Of a stretch of 9,281 nt of DNA, positions 4,444 through 9,281 are shown piece by piece. The notes under the pieces are model-generated. The model was given only the letters and a program-made list of their open reading frames with translations, did not search any database and was not told where the DNA came from. Source of the DNA: Methanothrix sp. (GTDB lineage: Archaea; Halobacteriota; Methanosarcinia; Methanotrichales; Methanotrichaceae). Where the stretch lies: assembly GCA_003162615.1 (NCBI GenBank), contig PMNG01000137.1, positions 1 through 9,281 on the forward strand, written 5' to 3'. The position numbers were made by a program, and so were the translations under genes. Positions within the stretch are counted from its first letter, which is position 1. Each line of letters opens with the position of its first letter.

Positions 4444-6681
4444 ATGGTAGTTGATCCCAAAAGGTGGTTTCTGAATTTCTTGCCAAACGAAGAGGGACGT
4501 CCATGGGGAGATGGTACCTACATGGCCAAGAGGATGGGTAGTCATATGCCTTGGGATGAAAATTGCAAGGTCATCCCTTTGATCGGTGGTTATGAGGCCA
4601 TGTCCGCGATGAGGGAATCCCTAGAAGCTGCAATAACTCAGGCCAAACAAGGCAAGAAAGGGTACGTATACATCGCCGGTTTGCGACTTAGTCCCTTGAG
4701 AGACCTATCAGAAGATAATCCTTGGATTATCCAAAATCGCCCCTGGAACGAGAGCGATTCTGCAAAAAAGGATCAGACCGTGCTAGGATTTATCCTGCGT
4801 CTAATGCAGGCCGGGATCACTGTTCGGATACTATTGTGGTTGCCGATTAAAGCTTCTATTGTTGCTGGGATCGGCCCACTTATGAGTGATCACATTTACA
4901 TAGCCGAAGTTGTAAGCAAAGAATGCGAAAGGTTGAGTAAGAGCGATCCCAGCGCCAAAGATCGCGGCATAGTAGCTCTTGATATGAGGGTAGCATCTCC
5001 GATAACTTCTACCCACCACCAAAAGATGATGGTAATTCGAGTGGGCGATGTAAACGTAGCTTATTGTGGAGGGGTAGATCTAGCCTTTACCCGAAGAGAC
5101 GCACCAGATGCATCGCATCCCTACACATATGATCCGAATGCTACGTTAGACGATCTGCTCAATCGAACGGATTCTAATCCGTCTCAATTCTTAGGGGGAG
5201 ACTGGCAATCAGGGAAAAACATCCCTCAGGTTATCGATGTCCAAGATAAGACTCATCGCTGGCCGAAGAGCCCAGATACAATTTACGATGCATTAAAAGA
5301 TGTAGCGAAGCCTTTGCACTCGGAGCCTGATCTGCCGAAAGATGTCTATGGGGATGATCATCAGATCTGGCATGATCAGCATCTTCAACTCCAGGGACCG
5401 ATCGTAAAAACTCTAGAGGAGCAGTTCTGTGAAAGATGGCTAGATGGGGGAAACGTGCATGAGTTCGGATTCTGGGGCAGTTTGCACTTCAAAAATAATC
5501 AGGTTATCTTCAGCTCAAAAACTGCCATTAAGGATGATGACATAAAGAGATTGGATGAACCGAAAGATGTTGATCCTGTACTAGGGGGCTTATCTCTGGT
5601 ACAAATGTGGCGAACTATTCCCTTGCGTATGGAGCGCAAGAGGCCTCCGTTTATAAGAGGGGAGTTTACAGTCATGGCAGGAATAGCTAATGCGTGTCAG
5701 GCAGCGGACGAATTGATCTGGATCTTCGATCAATACTTCTTTAGCAGGCCGCTCGCCAGATTGCTTAACCACCAGATTAAGAACGACAAGAAAAATAAGC
5801 TTTGCGTTATTTTAGTGCTTCCACCCTATGCCGACGATCTTCCACATGAAGAGCACCATGCGAGGAAACTGGCCCTCAACGATTTAACAGCCGGCCTAAC
5901 GCTAGGTCCCGGCAAATTCGAGCGAATAGGCGTATATAACCTCTGGCATCCTTCCCGAATACCTGGAGGCATTTACTGCCATTCGAAAGTTCAGTTGTAT
6001 GATCGCAGTCTATTTGTATGTGGTTCCGGAAACTTAAACCGCAAATCCTTCACCTGTGATACCGAACTCGATTGTGCTGTTTTAGATGAGGACTTAGTCC
6101 TAAAGCATTATCGTAGGCTTTGGCGTGTCCTCTTTCCGGGCGTTGCCTGGCCTAGCCAGATCAATTTCAATGATCCGTTTGGTGGATGGGGAATGCAATT
6201 CTTCGATGCCTTTGAGAACGCAATCAAAGCACAAGGGACGTACTTAATACCTGATCCTTGGTGGAATGCCGATAAACAGATAAGGCCTGTTATTATCGAC
6301 GGCAAGACCAAAGCTGCGGTAGATATAAGGCCACCTAGGCTACCCGCCAACCCTGCCGAGGCAAGGAAGAACCCAATCGATTGGACTGGTGTCGCACGAG
6401 ATCAAGATTACGAGGAGGATTATATGGAGGAAGCAAGGGGCACTCTGAATAATCCCAAGCTAGAAAATGAAGATATCTGGTCATTTATCAAAAAGGATGT
6501 AGCAAAGGTCGAAGATAGTCTCTTAGAACCCAGCTCTCTAAATACGAAAATAGAATCCAACACCTGTCCAGAATCCAGTGATGTCACAGGAGATCCCAAA
6601 GCTCCTGGCAGGTTGGACGAGATAGTTTTCCTTATTGAAAAATGTGGTCATGGAGATAAATGGCCCTGGAGGATGCCTTGA
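4444..6681 (+). CDS. Phospholipase D-superfamily protein, two HKD-type motifs
   Basis: A 745-residue member of the PLD superfamily, which cleaves or transfers phosphodiester bonds, usually in phospholipids, through a covalent phospho-histidine formed by two HxKxxxxD motifs. Motif one is HHQKMMVIRVGD (191-202) followed by CGGVDL. The His and Lys are present, but the Asp position holds Arg199, with an Asp three residues later. Motif two is HSKVQLYD (513-520), intact, followed by GSGNLNRKSF and DTELDCAV. Between them WHDQHLQLQGP and FCERW match the inter-motif block of plant-type and bacterial PLDs. The N-terminal approximately 130 residues hold the first-lobe strand (KKGYVYIAGLRLSPLRDL). About 180 residues after the second lobe are hydrophilic and not recognised. 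There is no signal peptide or membrane helix, so the protein is probably cytoplasmic or peripheral. It is the last clear gene of the GerW operon. The substrate is unknown. Archaeal ether phospholipids or cardiolipin-type lipids are possible, and a nuclease role cannot be excluded. Confidence 0.9.
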   Translation: MVVDPKRWFLNFLPNEEGRPWGDGTYMAKRMGSHMPWDENCKVIPLIGGYEAMSAMRESLEAAITQAKQGKKGYVYIAGLRLSPLRDLSEDNPWIIQNRPWNESDSAKKDQTVLGFILRLMQAGITVRILLWLPIKASIVAGIGPLMSDHIYIAEVVSKECERLSKSDPSAKDRGIVALDMRVASPITSTHHQKMMVIRVGDVNVAYCGGVDLAFTRRDAPDASHPYTYDPNATLDDLLNRTDSNPSQFLGGDWQSGKNIPQVIDVQDKTHRWPKSPDTIYDALKDVAKPLHSEPDLPKDVYGDDHQIWHDQHLQLQGPIVKTLEEQFCERWLDGGNVHEFGFWGSLHFKNNQVIFSSKTAIKDDDIKRLDEPKDVDPVLGGLSLVQMWRTIPLRMERKRPPFIRGEFTVMAGIANACQAADELIWIFDQYFFSRPLARLLNHQIKNDKKNKLCVILVLPPYADDLPHEEHHARKLALNDLTAGLTLGPGKFERIGVYNLWHPSRIPGGIYCHSKVQLYDRSLFVCGSGNLNRKSFTCDTELDCAVLDEDLVLKHYRRLWRVLFPGVAWPSQINFNDPFGGWGMQFFDAFENAIKAQGTYLIPDPWWNADKQIRPVIIDGKTKAAVDIRPPRLPANPAEARKNPIDWTGVARDQDYEEDYMEEARGTLNNPKLENEDIWSFIKKDVAKVEDSLLEPSSLNTKIESNTCPESSDVTGDPKAPGRLDEIVFLIEKCGHGDKWPWRMP
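6668..6672 (+). promoter_or_regulatory. Perfect Shine-Dalgarno GGAGG before TTG 6678
   Basis: GGAGG lies inside the last codons of the phospholipase gene, five bases before a TTG that overlaps its TGA stop (TTGA at 6678-6681). Such a site inside a coding end is a strong hint that another gene was or is translated from here. Confidence 0.5.
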
Positions 6682-7017
6682 ACCCATTCGACTTCATTGC
6701 TCATCTCTCGAAAGGATACCAGAGAAGCCTTCAAGCTTCTCGAAGAGAGACTGAAAAACACTTCCAGAGGCGTTCTTAGCTTTCTCGCCTTTCCTTTCAG
6801 ATTCAGTTGGCAACCAGATGTAGATGCGGATTTCCCATCCATAACTAATGTTTTGGCGCCGATAGTAAGCGATATAGGGGCATATGAAGAGAGCATGGCA
6901 GGTTTGGAAGCATTATGCTAAGGATTCCGCAGTAAGCCTCCAGCTACACCTTACCTTTCTTGGAAACCAAGGGTTAGCCAAAAGAATAATAAGTGCGAGC
7001 CTACGAAGGAAAAAACG
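6678..7017 (+). pseudogene. Probable frameshifted small gene after the phospholipase gene
   Basis: From the TTG at 6678 the frame reads NPFDFIAHLSKGYQRSLQ and stops at TAG 6777-6779 after 33 codons. The phospholipase frame is open from 6682 to TAA 6919-6921 and reads, among others, REAFKLLEERLKNTSRGVLS, LAFPFRFSWQPDVDADFPS and SDIGAYEESMAGLEAL. A third frame then carries YAKDSAVSLQLHLTFLGNQG and IISASLRRKKRW up to about 7020. Read in sequence with two shifts these give one protein of roughly 110 residues. I recognise no domain. The alternative is an intact 74-residue gene starting at TTG 6697 with no ribosome site. A minus-strand 82-codon frame over 6648-6896 is most likely a shadow. The upstream half resembles a normal coding start, so a sequencing indel is as likely as true decay. 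Confidence 0.35.
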
Positions 7018-7692
7018 GTGGATAGAAGGATCGTATTCGCATTTGTGCTATTGCTTGCGTTTGCAATATTGCTCTCATATGCAGCAAGCAGGTTCCCGGT
7101 CCTGCCCTTCGACTTGAAGTCCTACCAGGAGTTGCATGAGCAAGCTAGCCCACTGTTTGACAGTCTGATGCGTGGGGTTAGCGCCCTTGGCGAACTAGCG
7201 GTTGCTACGACGCTGACCGCCGTCGCTATGGCAACCTTTGCATTGAGGCGACAATGGCTTGAGGCAATCTTTATGCTTGCGACAACCAGCAACGTATTGC
7301 TAGCTTTTGCGCTGAAGGAGATAATCCGCAGAACGCGCCCTTTTCCTATAGCTGGAAATTCCAGCGGACTCGTACAGAGCATTAACCAATATAGCTATCC
7401 AAGCGGGCACGTCTTATTCTTTGTCGTTTTCTTTGGATTCTTCGCTTACCTCGCATGGAGACATTTTGCTGGATATGCACGTTTGATCGTTATCGCTACC
7501 TGCCTTGCGCTGATCGTTCTAATCGGACCGTCACGTGTATTTCTTGGCGAACACTGGGCGAGCGATGTTGTAGGAAGCTATATCATTGGGGCGATATGGT
7601 TATTCGTCCTGATTCTCGCGTACCAATGGGTGATACGTCGTAAATATCATGATCCTGAAGTCAATCACCACTTTCGAGGAGGCCAAAGATAG
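7018..7692 (+). CDS. PAP2-family membrane phosphatase
   Basis: A 224-residue integral membrane phosphatase of the PAP2/type 2 phosphatidate phosphatase superfamily. All three catalytic motifs are intact: KEIIRRTRP (K100, R107, P108), YPSGH (127-131) and SRVFLGEHWASD (S172, R173, H179, D183). H179 is the expected nucleophile and H131 the acid. Hydrophobic segments lie at about 4-21, 55-77, 82-100, 131-148, 154-171 and 184-207, giving the usual six-helix fold with the active site on the outer face. Likely substrates are lipid phosphates such as isoprenyl diphosphate (undecaprenyl- or dolichyl-type carrier recycling) or phosphatidate. The sequence does not separate these. The start is GTG at 7018, with AAGGA at 7006-7010 seven bases upstream. 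It lies on the same strand as the GerW/phospholipase operon but is separated by about 340 bases of damaged sequence, so co-transcription is possible but unproven. Confidence 0.92.
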   Translation: MDRRIVFAFVLLLAFAILLSYAASRFPVLPFDLKSYQELHEQASPLFDSLMRGVSALGELAVATTLTAVAMATFALRRQWLEAIFMLATTSNVLLAFALKEIIRRTRPFPIAGNSSGLVQSINQYSYPSGHVLFFVVFFGFFAYLAWRHFAGYARLIVIATCLALIVLIGPSRVFLGEHWASDVVGSYIIGAIWLFVLILAYQWVIRRKYHDPEVNHHFRGGQR

Positions 7693-7743
7693 ACAATCCA
7701 CCCTTCACAACTTCTACATACACCGGCAATATTCACCTTTAGA

Positions 7744-7748
7744 TTTTT
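7744..7748 (+). terminator. Possible oligo-T terminator after the PAP2 gene
   Basis: A single T5 run about 50 bases after the PAP2 stop. It is weak and without a stem. Confidence 0.2.
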
Positions 7749-8079
7749 CGCAATAGTAGAACTTGAAACAGTAGTGAAGAGATTCGCAGACTATAGCAAT
7801 TGAAATGGCCTACTTGTGGTAAAAGGTGGACTGTTTTAGGGAGGTCTTCGGATATGGACCTTGGGATATCTGGCCTATTCCACAATGGCCAGTCCCTTCA
7901 ACCCGCCTCTATTAAACACCAGGCCCCCACAATCCCACACATACATCCTGCCTCATCCTCAGCGCCTCATCCGAGGCTTCAAGGTCCTTCCCGAGCTAAT
8001 GCGAGCATTCGGTCTAATTTGAGTATATTTTCAGCAAAAGATTAAATCGGCCTAGGAAACCCCAAGCCTTTGTTCATCT

Positions 8080-8084
8080 AAAAA
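8080..8084 (-). terminator. Possible oligo-T terminator after the DUF1059 gene
   Basis: On the minus strand a T5 run lies about 16 bases past the DUF1059 stop. This is consistent with an archaeal U-tract terminator, and there is no stem. Confidence 0.3.
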
Positions 8085-8099
8085 GTGGTTATCAAGCCT

Positions 8100-8378
8100 C
8101 TACTTCTTCCCAGATGAGCTTGTGTAGCAAGTGTCCAGAAGAGAACTTTTCCTTACTACCCTCGAGTCACCGGGTCTAATCGGTTCTACAGAGGCGGGTT
8201 TAATGTTTTCCTTGATTTTCTTTTCCAGATCAGGCGATATCTCCTTCACACCGTGAGCCATTTCCTGATGCATAGTTGCAAGCTCGATGATCTCATCATC
8301 AGTCTTCGCACGTACCGTAAATTCGCACCCAGGGTGCACGAGCTTACACATATATTCCCTATAACTTTCCTCGACCAT
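8100..8378 (-). CDS. DUF1059 small protein
   Basis: A 92-residue protein whose core, about 10-60, fits DUF1059: CKLVHPGCEFTVRAKTDDEI, then IELATMHQEMAHGVKEISPD and a helix LEKKIKENIK. C11, C18, H37 and H42 are in positions conserved in the family and could bind a metal, which is inference. Typical DUF1059 proteins are about 55-60 residues. The tail from 61 on (PASVEPIRPGDSRVVRKSS...) is an extra, low-complexity extension. Two starts are possible. ATG at 8378 fits a leaderless transcript from the TATA-like box at 8402-8408. ATG at 8351 (MCKLVHPG) gives a family-like N-terminus and has AGGGA at 8356-8360 four bases upstream. I slightly favour the second for the mature family length but keep the longer frame here. 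The function of the family is unknown, and no partner is evident apart from the minus-strand ORFs upstream. Confidence 0.82.
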   Translation of the reverse strand: MVEESYREYMCKLVHPGCEFTVRAKTDDEIIELATMHQEMAHGVKEISPDLEKKIKENIKPASVEPIRPGDSRVVRKSSLLDTCYTSSSGKK

Positions 8379-8401
8379 ATGTATAATTCTTCACTCCAAG
8401 G

Positions 8402-8408
8402 TTAAATA
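8402..8408 (-). promoter_or_regulatory. TATA-like box of the DUF1059 gene
   Basis: On the minus strand TATTTAA is centred about 27 bases upstream of the ATG at 8378. This is the distance from an archaeal TATA box to the transcription start, so the transcript would begin at or next to that ATG. Confidence 0.45.
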
Positions 8409-8482
8409 CATTACCGAAAAATATTACAGGTACATGAATAGCGGTTGCAGTAGACAGATAAAACGGATTTACGCGAATCAAA

Positions 8483-8623
8483 TCAATGCGTAGCTTTTAG
8501 CTCCTCTTTTGACCAAGGATGTGCGCTGAACCTCCAATTGTCAGTAACAATATTTCGCGAGATTGCTTTTTCCTTTTTGGTTGAAGCTACCATGACTCCA
8601 GCAAAGCCAATAAGGTAACACAC
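8483..8623 (-). CDS. Short unrecognised ORF or C-terminal gene remnant
   Basis: On the minus strand a frame ends at TGA 8485-8483 and is open back to a TGA at about 8650. It encodes protein-like sequence: QPVFGTNDVCYLIGFAGVMV upstream, then ASTKKEKAISRNIVTDNW and RFSAHPWSKEELKATH. Possible starts are GTG at 8623 (46 aa) and ATG at 8593 (36 aa, GGAG only two bases away). The segment YLIGFAGVMVA could be a short membrane helix followed by a basic stretch, giving a small single-span protein. It may also be the C-terminal end of a decayed larger gene, since the protein-like reading continues upstream of the GTG to the stop. It lies between the DUF1003 gene and the DUF1059 gene on the same strand. 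No family is recognised. Confidence 0.38.
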   Translation of the reverse strand: MCYLIGFAGVMVASTKKEKAISRNIVTDNWRFSAHPWSKEELKATH

Positions 8624-8651
8624 ATCGTTAGTCCCAAAGACTGGTTGTCAA

Positions 8652-9131
8652 CTACGGCTCCAATTCAACATTGTCGCCCTTTATCTGAAGTTCCTGTAGC
8701 GTCTCATAAATTGCAGCTAGAGCCTTATTCTGAGCTGTCAAATGGTCTAAGATTACACGGGCCTCTTCTTCAGCTTTCTCATTGATCAGACAGTGTTGAC
8801 GTGATTCGGCCCTGTCGCGCCTTTCTTGAAGGTTCTGGCTGATCAAGATGATCGAGGCTGCATATGATGCCAGCAGAGATAGAGCCAGGTTTATCAAAAT
8901 AAAAGGGTATGGGTCCCAATGGTAACGCCAACCCGTAACATTCGCCAAAATCCAAAGACCAAAAATGACGGTCTGCAGGATAATGAATTTCCATTATCCG
9001 ACCGTCTCTGCAACCCAGTCGGCAGCCTTCTGGCTAAAGGTAAGTTGTCCTTCAAAAAGCTCGATGGCATCGCAGACCGGAGGGTGTTCATGTTTATAAG
9101 TTTCAGGAAACTCTAGCTTAATCGAGGGCAT
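8652..9131 (-). pseudogene. DUF1003 membrane protein gene with in-frame nonsense codon
   Basis: From ATG at 9131 the frame runs 159 codons to TAG at 8654-8652 and is broken only by TAA at codon 46 (8996-8994). Both sides of the stop are in the same frame and both match DUF1003. Before it is LFEGQLTFSQKAADWVAETVG, here written as two pieces, LFEGQLTFSQ and KAADWVAETVG. After it come WKFIILQTVIFGLWILANV (47-65), YHWDPYPFILINLALSLLA (70-88), SQN at 98-100, RRDR at 104-107 and a coiled helix rich in Glu (NEKAEEEARVILDHL). Family members usually have a small residue, commonly Ser, at the stop position (GSW-F-I), so TCA to TAA is the simplest change. The two hydrophobic segments at about 48-65 and 77-97 form the membrane hairpin. 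Without readthrough only 45 residues are made. Internal starts such as the ATG at 8948 would skip the first helix. The function of the family is unknown. Confidence 0.85.
8967..9006. repeat. 15-bp imperfect hairpin around the nonsense codon
   Basis: On the plus strand GACGGTC (8967-8973), a 4-base bulge TGCA, and GGATAATG (8978-8985) pair with CATTATCC (8992-8999) and GACCGTC (9000-9006) across the loop AATTTC. The TAA stop of the DUF1003 gene (minus 8996-8994) is inside the CATTATCC arm. With a serine TCA codon instead, the inner stem would carry one mismatch. Confidence 0.75.
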
Positions 9132-9151
9132 AAAGGAGAAATACTAACGAA

Positions 9152-9160
9152 CTTTTTATA
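9152..9160 (-). promoter_or_regulatory. TATA box of the DUF1003 gene
   Basis: On the minus strand TATAAAAAG is centred about 25 bases before the ATG at 9131, with no Shine-Dalgarno between them. This predicts a leaderless transcript and supports the choice of that ATG. It also suggests that the gene's promoter is still intact despite the nonsense codon. Confidence 0.55.
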
Positions 9161-9281
9161 GATATCTCTTCGATTGATTCTGCGTCCCAGTTCCGTGCTC
9201 ATGTGTCTGGGATTCCTATTGCATTATCTAAAAGGGTTGTTGGAAGTGATTCGTCTAGGGTCGTGTACGTGTCTTATTGAA

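Larger units (their letters stand above)
7693..8099. other. Gene-free stretch between convergent genes
   Basis: I find no credible gene in these 407 bases. A plus-strand frame at 7800-8045 is rich in Pro, Ser and His with no ribosome site and reads as noise. On the minus strand a short piece near 7938-8005 (LGKDLEASDEALRMRQDV) looks slightly protein-like but ends within 30 codons on both sides. There is a 9-bp direct repeat GCCTCATCC at 7950-7958 and 7964-7972, and a weak stem CTGGCC/GGCCAG near 7870-7895. The region separates the plus-strand PAP2 gene from the minus-strand DUF1059 gene, so both transcripts probably end here. Confidence 0.5.

Noticed and set aside
7950..7972. Tandem GCCTCATCC repeat as the start of a CRISPR or satellite array
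   Set aside because: There are only two copies, 14 bases apart, with no further units.
7800..8045. Plus-strand 81-codon frame starting at TTG, with a CGK zinc-like motif
   Set aside because: Only one Cys is present, the rest is Pro/Ser/His-rich, and there is no ribosome site.
8779..9116. Minus- and plus-strand frames over the DUF1003 gene (8779-8994, 8894-9091, 8919-9116)
   Set aside because: They are out-of-frame shadows. The DUF1003 frame explains the sequence better, apart from its one stop.
9134..9280. Plus-strand 48-codon open frame at the right edge containing FIDISSID
   Set aside because: The short motif recalls type I restriction specificity subunits, but there is no start codon near a ribosome site, it overlaps the DUF1003 promoter, and it ends just inside the window edge.

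Overview
The window is about 9.3 kb of moderate-GC DNA. It most likely comes from a euryarchaeon, plausibly a methanogen, although a bacterial origin is not excluded. Three things point to archaea. TATA-like boxes sit roughly 25 bases upstream of start codons (9152-9160 before the ATG at 9131, and 8402-8408 before the ATG at 8378), which is the geometry of leaderless archaeal transcripts. Short oligo-T tracts follow stop codons. The gene content (GerW/YtfJ family with DUF2953, DUF1059, DUF1003, an archaeal-style mix of small conserved proteins) is also familiar from methanogens. No rRNA, tRNA, CRISPR array or intact insertion sequence was seen.

Layout. (1) 237-1730, minus: a compact RNB-domain exoribonuclease (RNase II/R family) without N-terminal cold-shock domains. 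(2) 1731-3046: a long gene-poor stretch. It holds what looks like a decayed plus-strand gene (about 2005-2490, several frames), a small minus-strand coiled-coil protein (2471-2680) and two tight hairpins upstream of it. (3) 3047-6681, plus: a tightly packed four-gene operon of a GerW/YtfJ-family protein, a DUF2953 membrane-anchored protein, a 93-residue protein that I read as a mini-GerW lacking the glycine-rich loop, and a 745-residue phospholipase D-superfamily protein. (4) 6678-7017: a perfect Shine-Dalgarno and a TTG start overlap the phospholipase stop, but the following frame breaks after 33 codons. Other frames look coding, so this is probably a frameshifted gene. (5) 7018-7692, plus: a PAP2-family membrane phosphatase with all three catalytic motifs. 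(6) 7693-8099: no convincing gene. (7) 8100-9131, minus: a DUF1059 small protein, a short unrecognised ORF, and a DUF1003 membrane protein broken by one in-frame TAA at codon 46. That stop codon lies inside a 15-bp imperfect hairpin.

How the genes may work together. In endospore-forming Firmicutes ytfJ (gerW) and ytfI (DUF2953) are neighbours, and GerW is needed for spore germination. Here the same pair sits in an operon with a GerW-like third protein and a phospholipase D-like enzyme, in an organism that probably does not sporulate. A membrane- or lipid-related role is a reasonable inference: a membrane-anchored DUF2953 protein, a phosphodiester-cleaving PLD enzyme, and a lipid-phosphate phosphatase just downstream. 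It is only an inference. The minus-strand right-hand cluster and the RNase gene appear unrelated to this operon.
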